64,000 nt of DNA, taken from the NCBI RefSeq assembly GCF_900110925.1, contig NZ_FOFP01000005.1, forward strand, positions 254,581 to 318,580, given 5' to 3'. The position numbers were made by a program, and so were the translations under genes. How positions within the stretch are numbered: position 1 is the first letter of the stretch; every line of letters begins with the position of its first letter. This document shows positions 10,864 through 20,797 of this stretch, in pieces. The notes beneath the pieces were generated by a model that worked only from the letters and a program-made list of their open reading frames with translations, was not told the origin of the DNA and searched no databases. Source of the DNA: Pseudomonas cuatrocienegasensis. GTDB taxonomy: Bacteria > Pseudomonadota > Gammaproteobacteria > Pseudomonadales > Pseudomonadaceae.

Positions 10864-11334
10864 ATGCAGATCCCGCAGTCGCTGAGCCGCACCCAACTGC
10901 CGTTGTTCGAAGGCTTCCTGGCCAGCTCGGTCGCACCCTTGCTGGAGCAACCTGCCAAGCACTGGCAGGACGCCCCCGAAGCATTCAGCGAGCTGTCGCT
11001 ACGCGGCGCTGCCGGGCACTGCCTGAGCCTGCTGGCACCTATTCTGCGGGACCTCAGCCAGAACCAGGATGCACGCTGGCTCACTCTTATCGCACCACCA
11101 CCGAGCCTCACCCAGCACTGGCTACGCGATGCCGGACTGAACCGCGAACGCATTCTCCTGCTCCACCCCCGCGGCCAACAAAGCCCGCTGGCACTTGCCG
11201 AGGAAGCGCTGCGCCTGGGCCGTAGTCATACGGTCGTAAGCTGGCTGCATCCGCTAGAAAGCGCAGCTCGCGCACAGCTAGAACAGGCCGCCCGACAGGG
11301 CAAGGCCCAAAGCCTGAATATCAGCCTGGGTTGA
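10864..11334 (+). CDS. sulA: SOS cell-division inhibitor SulA
   Basis: SulA binds FtsZ and blocks septation during DNA damage. The 156-aa product has low sequence conservation but keeps the family layout: variable N-terminus, then LTLIAPPPSLTQHWLRDAGL and ILLLHPR, and the C-terminal HTVVSWLHPL segment. A GGAG ribosome-binding site precedes the ATG, which lies 10 bp after the lexA stop; expression should follow the lexA SOS boxes. The assignment rests on position as well as sequence. Confidence 0.9.
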   Translation: MQIPQSLSRTQLPLFEGFLASSVAPLLEQPAKHWQDAPEAFSELSLRGAAGHCLSLLAPILRDLSQNQDARWLTLIAPPPSLTQHWLRDAGLNRERILLLHPRGQQSPLALAEEALRLGRSHTVVSWLHPLESAARAQLEQAARQGKAQSLNISLG

Positions 11335-11383
11335 CCTGTACGGTGCAGATAAAAAGGTTGTCCCAGTTGGCTGTTACACCGCT

Positions 11384-11449
11384 GTAGAAGCGAAGGGGGC
11401 GCCTAGCCTTTGTTCGCGATAATCACGGCGCAATAGCGAATAAAGGCTC
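11384..11449 (-). repeat. dispersed extragenic repeat, family A, copy 1
   Basis: About 66 bp bounded by CTGTAGAAGCG and AATAAAGGCTCA. Its reverse complement aligns across its length with the element at 25758-25832 (shared CGAA(T/C)AAAGGCT followed by GGGCGCGCCCTTCGG-like sequence and CCTACA end). It lies between sulA and the convergent small hypothetical gene and looks like a REP-type element that may also help termination. Confidence 0.65.
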
Positions 11450-11684
11450 AGTGCAGGACGCGGGGGCCGTCGTCTTCTGGCTGAAAATCACCTTCGGCAA
11501 GTCGACCTGCCATCTGTACACCGACATTCAGCATGGCCTTGGCAACTTCGACATGCTGGCCCTGCAGAAACGCTTTGGCATCGGCAGAGAAATCCAGCAC
11601 TACCAGCGCTTCCTCATCGTCCGCACGACGCAGAGCAATACGCCCATCGGGCAGTTCGACGATTTCCAGGAAGGATGTAGGCAT
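11448..11684 (-). CDS. small conserved hypothetical protein (78 aa)
   Basis: A 78-aa acidic protein, MPTSFLEIVELPDGRIALRR..., predicted as a small alpha/beta domain: two N-terminal strands, a strand ALVVLDFS, then a helix (AKAFLQGQHVEVAKAMLNVG). No catalytic motif, signal peptide or membrane segment is seen. GGAGAGCC precedes the ATG. The same small gene sits beside lexA-sulA in other Pseudomonas as I recall, so it is real, but its function is unknown. It converges on sulA, with a dispersed repeat overlapping its 3' end. Confidence 0.75.
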   Translation of the reverse strand: MPTSFLEIVELPDGRIALRRADDEEALVVLDFSADAKAFLQGQHVEVAKAMLNVGVQMAGRLAEGDFQPEDDGPRVLH

Positions 11685-11802
11685 CAGGTAGGCTCTCCAC
11701 TAAAGGCCACTATTGTAACAGCGCAACGCCCAAGGGTCTGCGGCGCTTGGGCGCATTCTGCTGTCCTTCAGTCGAGCGGTAGCAGAGCGAAAAACGCCCG
11801 GC

Positions 11803-12324
11803 TCACCATTCACTCAGTGTTTCGCGGAAACGCCGGGCCAGTCCTTTGAGCTCCGTGCGCCAACTTTCCAGCGTCTCACGCGCCAGCGGCGGTTCTTCTT
11901 GCTGATCCAGACTGATCGCCTCAATCAACGGGGTACGCGGGTCGACCTTGACCTTCTTTTCCGCCCGCGGCGGCTGAAACAGCTCGGCATAAGCTGCAAG
12001 CAAGTGTGCCAGCCAGGTCTCCCGATTGCTCGCCAGCTCGACCAATTCGGCCAGCTCCGGCGCAGGCGTAGCCCCTGACAGCGCCGGGTCGAGCAGGTCT
12101 TCGGCACGTGGCGCGCTGTCGTTGGGCAAGCGGTAGTAACCCGCAATCTCGTGGCAAAGTCCCAGAAGCGCCCCATACAGGTGAAACAACGCCGCCTCGC
12201 GCTCGGCCTGAATCAGGGCCTGCGCATTCAGCGCCTGCCCCGCCTCGGCCTTGCCCCAGGACTCCAGAGACAAGCCCGCGTAGAAAAGCTTCTGGTTGGT
12301 ACGGGTATAACGCTCGTTGGCCAT
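11803..12324 (-). CDS. conserved hypothetical protein next to topA (173 aa)
   Basis: A 173-aa mostly helical cytosolic protein beginning MANERYTRTNQKLFYAGL. The ATG at 12324 has CAGGGGTG 5-6 bases upstream; an extension to 12345 lacks a better site. Helices with heptad-like character run about 5-65 (ALIQAEREAALFHLYGALLGL), and the C-terminal half ends in ETLESWRTELKGLARRFRETL. It may be a coiled-coil or adaptor protein. No known domain is recognised. It is the Pseudomonas-conserved neighbour of topA, located 29 bp beyond the topA terminator start, so probably has its own promoter. Confidence 0.75.
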   Translation of the reverse strand: MANERYTRTNQKLFYAGLSLESWGKAEAGQALNAQALIQAEREAALFHLYGALLGLCHEIAGYYRLPNDSAPRAEDLLDPALSGATPAPELAELVELASNRETWLAHLLAAYAELFQPPRAEKKVKVDPRTPLIEAISLDQQEEPPLARETLESWRTELKGLARRFRETLSEW

Positions 12325-12352
12325 GCTGCACCCCTGAACGATCACAAGAAAA

Positions 12353-12380
12353 GAACGTGCACCCTTATCTGTGCACGTTC
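12353..12380 (-). terminator. topA terminator
   Basis: A perfect 10-bp stem (GAACGTGCAC / GTGCACGTTC) with an 8-nt loop. On the minus strand it is followed by TTTTCTTG, a rho-independent pattern. It begins 7 bp beyond the topA stop. Confidence 0.85.
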
Positions 12381-12387
12381 GCAGGTA

Positions 12388-14997
12388 TCAACGCTTGTCT
12401 TCGACCTTCCACTTGCCGCCGTCGAAGAACGCCTTCCAGCCGGTGGGCTTACCGTCCACCTCTGTCTGCACGTATTGCTCCTTGGTCTTGCGGCTGTAGC
12501 GGATCACAGCCGGCAAGCCGTCCGGATCTTTCTGCGGCGCATCGATCAGAAAGTGATACTTCGGATCGATCTCTGCCTTGTGCGGCACCAACTCAAGCAC
12601 CAACGGCGCGCGGGTTTCGCGATTTTTCGGGAACTGACTGGCCGCCAGAAACAGGCCTGAGGCACCATCGCGCAGAATGTAGGTGTCGTTTACCTTCTCG
12701 CACTTGAGCTCAGGCATCTTCACCGGGTCCATCTTCGGCGGCGCCGCTTCGCCGCTCTTGAGCAGCTTGCGGGTGTTCTTGCATTCGCTGTTAGTGCAGC
12801 CAAAGAACTTGCCGAAGCGGCCTGTTTTGAGCTGCATCTGGCTACCGCACTTGTCGCACTCAAGGCTTGGGCCTTCATAACCCTTGATGCGGTACTGACC
12901 GTGCTCGACCTCGTAGCCGGTGCAGTCCGGGTTATTGCCACAAATGTGCAGCTTGCGGGTTTCATCAAGCAGGTAAGCGTCCATGGCGGTCGCGCAGATC
13001 GGGCAGCGGTGTTTGCCCAGCAGTACGCGCGACTCGGACTCACCCTCGTCATCGGCGGCAATTTCGTCACCGGGCACCAGATTAAGGGTCGACTTGCAGC
13101 GCTCCTTAGGCGGCAGCGCATAGCCCGAGCAACCGAGGAACACCCCGGTCGAGGCGGTACGGATCATCATGTGACGGCCACACTCGCGGCAGGCAATGTC
13201 CGTCGGGGTCGGCAGATTGGCGCGCATGCCGGAATCGGACGCTTCAGCGACTTCGAGCTTCTTCTTGAAGTCACCGTAGAAATCGTCGAGCACATGTTTC
13301 CACTGACGCTCGCCTTGAGCGACGTCATCAAGGTGCTCTTCCATACCGGCGGTGAAGCCGTAGTCCATAAGGTTGGAGAAGCTCTCGCCCAGACGCTCGG
13401 TGACGATGTCACCCATCTTCTCGGAGTAGAAACGACGGTTATGCAGGGCCACGTACCCGCGGTCCTGAATGGTGCCAATGATCGCGGCATAGGTCGACGG
13501 GCGGCCGATGCCGCGTTTCTCCATCTCCTTGACCAGGCTGGCTTCGGAGTAGCGTGCCGGTGGCTTGGTGAAGTGCTGGCTGGGGTCGAGCTTGATCAGT
13601 TTGAGTACATCGCCCTGGCTCATGTCGGGCAACACATCGTCTTCGCCACTCTTGCTCAGCTGCGGCAACACGCGGGTATAACCGTCAAACTTGAGAATAC
13701 GGCCCTTGGCGCGCAGCTCGAATTGCGCTGCTGTCACCGTCACGGTGGTCGACAGGTACTCGGCCGGCGGCATCTGGCAAGCGACGAACTGGCGCCAGAT
13801 CAATTCATACAGGCGCTCGGCATCGCGCTCCATGCCGGACAGCTGAGTCGGCTTGAGGTTGACGTCGGAGGGACGAATCGCTTCGTGCGCCTCTTGCGCG
13901 CCTTCCTTGCTGCTGTAAGCAATCGGGTTGGCCGGCAGGTACTTCTTGCCGAACTCGCCTTCAATAAAGTCACGCACCATGCTCACGGCATCAGCCGAAA
14001 GATTGGTCGAGTCGGTACGCATATAAGTGATATAGCCGGCTTCATACAGACGCTGGGCCATCATCATGGTCTTCTTCACACCAAAGCCCAGGCGGTTGCT
14101 TGCAGCCTGCTGCAGGGTGGAGGTGATGAACGGCGCCGACGGCTTGCTGCTGGTCGGCTTGTCTTCGCGCTTGGCGATGCTGTACGCCGACGCCTTGAGC
14201 GTGTCGAGCGCCGCCATGGCCTGGGCTTCATTCAGCGGCTTGAAGGCAGCGCCGTTCTCGCGGGCCACTTCAAAACGCACATTGGCACCTTTGGCGGTGC
14301 CCAGGTCGGCATGCACTTCCCAGTATTCTTCCGGGACGAACGCACGAATTTCCTTCTCGCGCTCGACCACCAATTTCACCGCGACCGACTGCACACGACC
14401 GGCCGACAGACCACGGGCGATTTTCGCCCACAGCAGCGGCGAGACCATATAACCCACGACGCGGTCGAGGAAGCGCCGCGCCTGCTGGGCATTGACGCGG
14501 TTGATATCCAGCTCACCCGGTTTGGAAAACGCTTCCTGAATCGCCTTCTTGGTGATTTCGTTGAACACCACACGCTTGTAGCGACTGTCGTCACCACCGA
14601 TGGACTCGCGCAGGTGCCAGGCAATGGCTTCCCCCTCGCGGTCCAAGTCGGTTGCGAGATAGATGGTGTCAGCTTCCTTGGCCAGGCGCCGCAGCTCCTC
14701 GACCACTTTCTCCTTGCCGGGGAGGATTTCGTACTGCGCTTTCCAGCCGTGCTCGGGGTCGACCCCCATGCGCGCGAACAGTTGGCGCTTGGCCTTTTCC
14801 TTGGGCGACAGGGCCGGCACTTCACCGGCCGCTGCCTTGCCGCGCTTGACCGGCTCCTTATTGGCACTCGCCGAGCCGCTGGTGGGCAGGTCACGGATGT
14901 GGCCGATGCTCGACTTCACCACGTACTCGTTGCCCAAGTACTTGTTGATGGTCTTGGCCTTGGCCGGGGATTCCACGATGACCAGCGATTTGCCCAT
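12388..14997 (-). CDS. topA: DNA topoisomerase I
   Basis: Type IA topoisomerase that relaxes negative supercoils. The 869-aa protein has the TOPRIM domain ([18 protein letters not shown] at 5-22; [13 protein letters not shown] near 117-129), the active-site Tyr in [13 protein letters not shown] near residue 325, and the gate domains. At the C-terminus there are three Cys4 zinc-ribbon motifs (CRECGRHMM..., CPICATAMD..., CDKCGSQMQ...) followed by a basic tail with a lysine-rich repeat-like segment. All signature motifs are intact. It is a single gene with its own hairpin terminator. Confidence 0.97.
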   Translation of the reverse strand: MGKSLVIVESPAKAKTINKYLGNEYVVKSSIGHIRDLPTSGSASANKEPVKRGKAAAGEVPALSPKEKAKRQLFARMGVDPEHGWKAQYEILPGKEKVVEELRRLAKEADTIYLATDLDREGEAIAWHLRESIGGDDSRYKRVVFNEITKKAIQEAFSKPGELDINRVNAQQARRFLDRVVGYMVSPLLWAKIARGLSAGRVQSVAVKLVVEREKEIRAFVPEEYWEVHADLGTAKGANVRFEVARENGAAFKPLNEAQAMAALDTLKASAYSIAKREDKPTSSKPSAPFITSTLQQAASNRLGFGVKKTMMMAQRLYEAGYITYMRTDSTNLSADAVSMVRDFIEGEFGKKYLPANPIAYSSKEGAQEAHEAIRPSDVNLKPTQLSGMERDAERLYELIWRQFVACQMPPAEYLSTTVTVTAAQFELRAKGRILKFDGYTRVLPQLSKSGEDDVLPDMSQGDVLKLIKLDPSQHFTKPPARYSEASLVKEMEKRGIGRPSTYAAIIGTIQDRGYVALHNRRFYSEKMGDIVTERLGESFSNLMDYGFTAGMEEHLDDVAQGERQWKHVLDDFYGDFKKKLEVAEASDSGMRANLPTPTDIACRECGRHMMIRTASTGVFLGCSGYALPPKERCKSTLNLVPGDEIAADDEGESESRVLLGKHRCPICATAMDAYLLDETRKLHICGNNPDCTGYEVEHGQYRIKGYEGPSLECDKCGSQMQLKTGRFGKFFGCTNSECKNTRKLLKSGEAAPPKMDPVKMPELKCEKVNDTYILRDGASGLFLAASQFPKNRETRAPLVLELVPHKAEIDPKYHFLIDAPQKDPDGLPAVIRYSRKTKEQYVQTEVDGKPTGWKAFFDGGKWKVEDKR

Positions 14998-15361
14998 GGA
15001 TTGGAAAATTCCTGAATTCGATAAATGAAAGGCAAAAGTGCCCAGGGTCTATTCATGTTGTCGCGCCGCGTTCACGCAAGCGCCAGTGCTGACCGATGAA
15101 ACCGACAGGCTGCATGTCCTGCTTGAGCCTCACCACGGTGCGCGCTGCAAACGCTGCGCAACCCGCTGGGGCGCGACCACTCGATGATCATTACGCAGAA
15201 CGGTACGGCTCTGGGGCACTGCCCCTGCCCTGCTCACGTCCTTGCGTACGCCTCGTTGGCCACTGCCATGACCGCAAGTGACCGTAACCGGCCATTCGCG
15301 GCCCCGCTATATATAGTGGTGGTCAAGCCCAGGTCAAGGGCGAGCACACAGTGCGATGCGC
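14998..15361. other. 364-bp gap upstream of topA
   Basis: No credible gene on either strand: open frames here are short and lack family resemblance. It must hold the topA promoter (reading leftward) and the end of the DUF1653 gene. A TATATATAG tract at 15308-15316 is the only AT-rich patch. No hairpin or repeat stands out. Confidence 0.6.
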
Positions 15362-15598
15362 TCACGGTACTTGAAAAAGTGCGTCTTCGGCCTTGATCAA
15401 AGCAAAGCGCGGAACCGTCTCGCCGTCCACCACGACCTGCTCACAGAACATCTGCAGCGGGCGCACCCACAGGCCAAACTCACCGTACAGCGCCTGGTAA
15501 ACCACCACCTGCTCCTCGTTCTCGGAGTGACGGGCCACGCCCAGCACACGGTACTCGGGGCCTTTGTAGTGACGGTAGAGACCGGGTTGCAGCGACAT
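15362..15598 (-). CDS. DUF1653 family protein
   Basis: A 78-aa protein, MSLQPGLYRHYKGPEYRVLGVARHSE..., a compact beta-rich domain with the DUF1653 pattern: GxYRHYKGxxY near the N-terminus, then VVVYQALYGEFGLWVRP and the aromatic tail. The biochemical function of the family is not established. It lies downstream of the fadBA terminator in the same direction and upstream of topA; the topA gap indicates separate transcription. Confidence 0.88.
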   Translation of the reverse strand: MSLQPGLYRHYKGPEYRVLGVARHSENEEQVVVYQALYGEFGLWVRPLQMFCEQVVVDGETVPRFALIKAEDALFQVP

Positions 15599-15632
15599 AA
15601 ACAGCCATCCTTATTCAATCAGCCTGAAAACA

Positions 15633-15659
15633 AAAACCGGGGCACTGGGCCCCGGTTTT
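15633..15659 (-). terminator. fadBA operon terminator
   Basis: An 11-bp stem (AAAACCGGGGC / GCCCCGGTTTT) with a 5-nt loop. Read on the minus strand it is followed by TGTTTTCAGG and starts 14 bp past the fadA stop, separating fadBA from the DUF1653 gene. Confidence 0.88.
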
Positions 15660-15673
15660 GCGTCAACCAGCGC

Positions 15674-16864
<1,191 letters not shown>

Positions 16865-16879
16865 CTAGTCTGTGCGCGA

Positions 16880-19027
16880 TTAACCGAAAAACTTCTGGCC
16901 GTTGGCGGCCATTTCGCGAAGCTTGGCAGTCGGGGTGTACAGCGCGCCCAGTTCGGCGTACTTGTCGGCCAGGGCCACAAATTCGGCAACCCCGATGCTG
17001 TCGATGTAGCGCAGCGCACCCCCGCGGAAGGGCGGGAAGCCGATGCCGTAGATCAGGCCCATATCGGCCTCGGCTGCGGTGTCGACGATGCCGTCTTCCA
17101 GGCAACGTACGGTTTCCATGCACAGTGGGATCATCATGAAGTTGATGATGTCTTCATCGCTCACTTCACGCTGCTCGGTAACGATCGACTTGAGCAGCTC
17201 ATACGCCTGCGGATCAATGACCTTTTTCGGCTTGCCGCGCTTGTCAGTTTCGTAGGCATAGAAGCCCTTGCCGTTTTTCTGGCCCAGGCGATCGGCTTCA
17301 TACATCACGTCAACCGCGGTACGGCCTTCAACGGCCATGCGATCAGGGAAGCCTTCAGCCATCACGTCACGGCCGTGGTGACCGGTGTCGATACCGACCA
17401 CGTCGGACAGGTACGCCGGGCCCATCGGCCAGCCGAACTTCTCCATGACCTTGTCGATACGCACGAAGTCCACACCGAAACCCAGCAGTTTGGAGAAGCC
17501 ACCGAAATACGGGAACAGCACACGGTTAACCAGGAAGCCCGGGCAGTCATTGACCACAACCGGGGTCTTGCCCATTTTCTTGGCGTAGGCCACGGTGGTG
17601 GCCACAGCCACTTCGCTGGACTTCTCGCCACGGATCACTTCCACCAGCGGCATCATATGCACCGGGTTGAAGAAGTGCATGCCGACGAAGTTCTCCGGAC
17701 GCTTGAGGGCTTTGGCCAACAGGCTGATGGAAATGGTCGAGGTGTTGGAAGCCAGGATCGCATCGTCCTTGACCGCCGCTTCAACTTCGGCCAGCACGGC
17801 CTGCTTGACCTTGGGGTTTTCGACCACGGCTTCGACGACGATGTCGACGTTGCCGAAATCACCGTAGGACATAGTCGGACGAATGGCGTTAAGCGCTTCG
17901 GCCATCTTCGCCGGGGTCATGCGGCCTTTTTCGACGCGCTTGCCGAGCAGCTTGGAAGCCTCGTTCAAGCCCATCTGGATACCCTCTTCACGGATATCCT
18001 TCATCAGGATCGGCGTACCTTTGGAGGCCGACTGATAGGCAATACCACCCCCCATGATGCCGGCGCCGAGTACGGCGGCCAGATTCACGTCTTTGGCGAT
18101 GGCGTCGTGGTGCTTGGCTTTCTTTTTCAGTTCCTGATCATTGAGGAACAGACCGATCAGGCTCTCGGCAACCGAGGTCTTGGCCAGTTTGACGAAGCCA
18201 GCCGCTTCGACTTCCAGCGCCTTGTCGCGACCGAAGTTCGCAGCCTTCTGGATGGTCTTGATCGCCTCGACCGGCGCCGGGTAGTTCGGACCGGCCTGGC
18301 CAGCCACGAAACCCTTGGCAGTCTCAAAGCACATCATCTGTTCGATAGCATTGAGCTTGAGCTTTTCCAGCTTGGGCTGACGCTTGGCCTTGTGATCCAG
18401 CTCGCCAGCAATGGCACGCTTGATCAGGTCCAGCGCGGCGGCCTGCAGCTTGTCGGCCGCAACCACTGCATCCACAGCGCCCATCTTCAGGGCGTCTTCG
18501 GCACGGTTTTCCTTGCCGGAGGCAATCCACTCGACCGCGTTGTCGACACCGATTACCCGTGGCAGACGCACGGTGCCGCCAAAACCTGGGTAGATGCCCA
18601 GTTTGACTTCCGGCAGGCCCACCTTGGCGGTGTCAGCCATGACGCGGTAGTCAGCGGCCAGGCACATTTCGAAACCGCCACCCAGGGCGATACCGTTGAT
18701 GGCCACGACGGTCGGCACGGCCAGGTCTTCGAAATCGCTGAAGATCTTGTTGGCTTCGAGGTTACCCGCCACCAGTTGCTCATCCGGCAACTTGAAGTTC
18801 TCGACGAACTCGGTGATGTCTGCACCGACGATAAATACGTCTTTGCCGCTGGTGACAATCACGCCCTTGATCGAACCATCGGCCTTGATTGCATCCACAG
18901 ACTGGCGCAGTTCATTGAGGGTAAGACGGTTGAATTTGTTGACGGACTCACCCTTGAGGTCGAAATTCAATTCGACGATGCCACTCTCAAGAGCCTTAAC
19001 CGTGATGGCTTTACCTTCGTAAATCAT
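16880..19027 (-). CDS. fadB: fatty-acid oxidation complex alpha subunit (enoyl-CoA hydratase/3-hydroxyacyl-CoA dehydrogenase)
   Basis: Multifunctional beta-oxidation enzyme. The N-terminal crotonase domain (about 1-190) shows [25 protein letters not shown] and [12 protein letters not shown]. The NAD-binding 3-hydroxyacyl-CoA dehydrogenase domain begins at [20 protein letters not shown] near 315, with [17 protein letters not shown] near 450 and a duplicated C-terminal helical domain. The ATG at 19027 is preceded by GGAGA at about 7 bases and gives the usual 715 aa; the upstream TTG at 19030 is less likely. In Pseudomonas this operon is repressed by PsrA, but I did not see a convincing PsrA box close to the start. 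Confidence 0.97.
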   Translation of the reverse strand: MIYEGKAITVKALESGIVELNFDLKGESVNKFNRLTLNELRQSVDAIKADGSIKGVIVTSGKDVFIVGADITEFVENFKLPDEQLVAGNLEANKIFSDFEDLAVPTVVAINGIALGGGFEMCLAADYRVMADTAKVGLPEVKLGIYPGFGGTVRLPRVIGVDNAVEWIASGKENRAEDALKMGAVDAVVAADKLQAAALDLIKRAIAGELDHKAKRQPKLEKLKLNAIEQMMCFETAKGFVAGQAGPNYPAPVEAIKTIQKAANFGRDKALEVEAAGFVKLAKTSVAESLIGLFLNDQELKKKAKHHDAIAKDVNLAAVLGAGIMGGGIAYQSASKGTPILMKDIREEGIQMGLNEASKLLGKRVEKGRMTPAKMAEALNAIRPTMSYGDFGNVDIVVEAVVENPKVKQAVLAEVEAAVKDDAILASNTSTISISLLAKALKRPENFVGMHFFNPVHMMPLVEVIRGEKSSEVAVATTVAYAKKMGKTPVVVNDCPGFLVNRVLFPYFGGFSKLLGFGVDFVRIDKVMEKFGWPMGPAYLSDVVGIDTGHHGRDVMAEGFPDRMAVEGRTAVDVMYEADRLGQKNGKGFYAYETDKRGKPKKVIDPQAYELLKSIVTEQREVSDEDIINFMMIPLCMETVRCLEDGIVDTAAEADMGLIYGIGFPPFRGGALRYIDSIGVAEFVALADKYAELGALYTPTAKLREMAANGQKFFG

Positions 19028-19498
19028 CAACTGATCTCCACGGTATGGAAGCTAAACAGTACACATCGGAGCCAACCAGCAGGCCACTCAACGACACCGT
19101 TGTCGAGAATAGCCCCTATCAGCCTGGCACACCCACCGACGCGATATGCGGGACGATGCGAGCGTGGCTCACCGGCCAAACGCTCAATTCATACGCCCGT
19201 TTGATTTGGGTGAGCACACCTTCACGGAAAAGCCGCGAATTGTCAATTGCTCGCCAGCAGTGCAGCGCGCCGAGTATTCTGCCGACCATGCACCGTCTCG
19301 GCGCCTGCAAGGACTTAAGAGGAAGACAGCGGTAGGGGCTGACAGATTCAGCCGCATGTCGCCGAGCCCGACTACCGGGCAGACGTAGTCGCCCCACTTG
19401 GCGCGGTCCTAGGGGGCCCTACAGGGAAGTTGAACTGCAAATGAAGCCGCGCAGTGCAGAAAGGCAGGCCGTTCTGTATCGAAAGCACGCGGCTCGGC

Positions 19499-19660
19499 TA
19501 CAATGCCAGTGCTGACGCTTTACAAATCAGCACCTGTTTCCACAGCCTCTCGAAAGGTTGCACGCTGTTTCCACACACGGCCTGCACACAACCTGAAAGA
19601 GGGTGCCCGCTTTCCGGCCTGCCTGGCCGTCTCCGCCCGGTGCTTGCGCCGGGTTTTTAT
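19499..19660 (+). ncRNA. candidate structured small RNA between fadB and a membrane-protein gene
   Basis: A stretch with no credible gene carries four hairpins in a row and ends in a rho-independent terminator. A -10-like TACAAT (19499-19504) precedes GTGCTGA/TCAGCAC (19509-19515 with 19527-19533). Next is a two-part stem CCTCT...AGGTTG (19546-19560) with CAACCT...AGAGG (19589-19602), then CGGCC/GGCCG (19615-19629), then the terminator at 19636-19653 with five Ts. An 11-nt motif CTGTTTCCACA occurs twice (19534 and 19565), one copy single-stranded between hairpins. No good -35 is visible. I do not recognise it as any known Pseudomonas sRNA; a leader or decayed element is possible. Confidence 0.5.
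19636..19660 (+). terminator. rho-independent terminator of the candidate sRNA
   Basis: CCCGGTG / CGCCGGG stem of 7 bp (one G-U) with a CTTG loop, followed by TTTTT. It points rightward and there is no protein-coding gene upstream on that strand for which it could serve. Confidence 0.8.
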
Positions 19661-19699
19661 TTGGCGATGTCGCGTTCAAGTACTGGGCTTAACGGTGAA

Positions 19700-19798
19700 G
19701 CCGTAGGGTGCGCCGTGCGCACCGGCGCAGGCTGCAGACCCTTGGTGCGCGCGGCGCACCCTACACGGTGACTCGCAACACTCAATTGGGGCATAGCC
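19700..19798 (+). repeat. BIME-like palindromic repeat, family B, copy 1
   Basis: The core at 19700-19766 consists of two GC-rich hairpins (GGTGCGC-CGT-GCGCACC and GGTGCGC-GCG-GCGCACC) whose outer arms GTAGGGTGCGCC / GGCGCACCCTAC are inverted repeats. The tail at 19775-19798 contains CAATTGGGGCATAGCC. The same core plus tail occurs in reverse orientation at 48787-48905. This is the layout of a REP doublet of the kind mobilised by RAYT proteins; no RAYT gene is in this window. Confidence 0.8.
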
Positions 19799-19805
19799 TT
19801 TTATT

Positions 19806-20246
19806 TCAGGCCTGGGCCTGGAGAAAGGCGTCGACGCGTTGCAACGCTTCCAGCCCATTGCGCTCGCCCCAGCACACCGCCACCGTATTGGCCGTGGCTT
19901 CTGCCTTGTAGGCATCCTCCGGCAAGGCGGCCAACTGCTCGGCCAGGCGCGCATCCGTGCAGGGCTCACGCCAGCGATCAACCCACTGCCCTGGGCGCAT
20001 TTGCCAGAAACACCAAGCCTCTTGCGCCTCGCCCCGCCGCCGCTCGCGCAGGTACTGGGCGCACATCGACGGGGCCGGCTGTTCCAGCCAGAATGGCCAC
20101 TCCTGCCGCGACAGCTGCATGGCCAGCCCCAAACGCCGCGCCTCCACACGGACACTTGAGCGACCGCGCTGGTGACGTGAGGGCACTAACCAAGACAATG
20201 GACTGATCACCACGCCAACGAGTAATAATACAAGCCATAGATTCAT
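19806..20246 (-). CDS. conserved membrane-anchored hypothetical protein (146 aa)
   Basis: A 146-aa protein with one N-terminal membrane segment (MNLWLVLLLVGVVISPLSWLV) followed by a basic, Trp- and Arg-rich soluble part (SRQEWPFWLEQP, EAWCFWQMRPGQWVDRWREP) and an acidic C-terminal helix. It is likely an inner-membrane protein with its bulk in the cytoplasm, since positives follow the segment (PSRHQRGRSSVRVEARR). No known domain is recognised. It is conserved beside the Usp gene in related Pseudomonas from memory; transcribed leftward and divergent from that gene. Confidence 0.7.
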   Translation of the reverse strand: MNLWLVLLLVGVVISPLSWLVPSRHQRGRSSVRVEARRLGLAMQLSRQEWPFWLEQPAPSMCAQYLRERRRGEAQEAWCFWQMRPGQWVDRWREPCTDARLAEQLAALPEDAYKAEATANTVAVCWGERNGLEALQRVDAFLQAQA

Positions 20247-20334
20247 CGCGTTCGCTCATCATCGAATGCCTCTGCGACAGCAGGCTTAAAGGTTTTACTT
20301 AACGCCCATTGCTCAGCCCCAGAAGGAGCGCACC

Positions 20335-20775
20335 ATGCCCTACCAACATATTCTGGTTGCAGTCGACCTCACCGAGGAATGCGACCCAGTGATGCACCGC
20401 GCACATGCCCTGGCCACCAGCAGCAACGCCAAACTGTCGGTCGTGCACATCGTCGAACCCATGGCCATGGCCTTCGGTGGTGATGTGCCGATGGACCTGT
20501 CGATGCTGCAACAGCAGCAGTTCGAGCAGGCCCGTGAGCGGCTCGACGCTTTCGCCATCAAGTACCCCTACCTGACCGCCGAACAGCGCCACCTTGCTTA
20601 CGGCCAGCCGCGCCAGGAAATTCACCGCCTGGCCGGTGAGCAGCGTTGTGACTTGATTATCGTCGGCAGCCACGGGCGTCACGGCCTGGCTCTGCTACTG
20701 GGCTCCACGGCCAACGACGTGCTGCACGGCGCACCCTGCGACGTATTGGCCGTCCGCCTGCGCAAACCGGAATAA
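20335..20775 (+). CDS. universal stress protein, UspA family
   Basis: A 146-aa single Usp domain: MPYQHILVAVDLTEE at the N-terminus and the nucleotide-binding loop IIVGSHGRHGLALLLGSTANDVLHGAPCDVLAVR at the C-terminus, with the G-2X-G-9X-G(S/T) spacing of the ATP-binding subgroup. Likely a cytoplasmic stress or energy-limitation protein; the partner is unknown. GAAGGAG precedes the ATG by 6-7 bases. It is monocistronic, facing the convergent Cys-Pro-rich gene. Confidence 0.93.
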   Translation: MPYQHILVAVDLTEECDPVMHRAHALATSSNAKLSVVHIVEPMAMAFGGDVPMDLSMLQQQQFEQARERLDAFAIKYPYLTAEQRHLAYGQPRQEIHRLAGEQRCDLIIVGSHGRHGLALLLGSTANDVLHGAPCDVLAVRLRKPE

Positions 20776-20797
20776 GCGATCAGCGACGACAGCCGGT

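Noticed and set aside
12901..15015. 704-codon open frame on the plus strand opposite topA
   Set aside because: Antisense shadow; topA is intact on the minus strand.
19031..19200. Possible PsrA box upstream of fadB
   Set aside because: CCAAACG and CGTTTGA are present but spaced far wider than the N2-4 gap of the PsrA consensus and over 140 bp upstream; not accepted as an operator.
19454..19771. 105-codon open frame on the plus strand
   Set aside because: Runs through the candidate sRNA terminator and the family-B repeat; no start signal and no protein-like composition.
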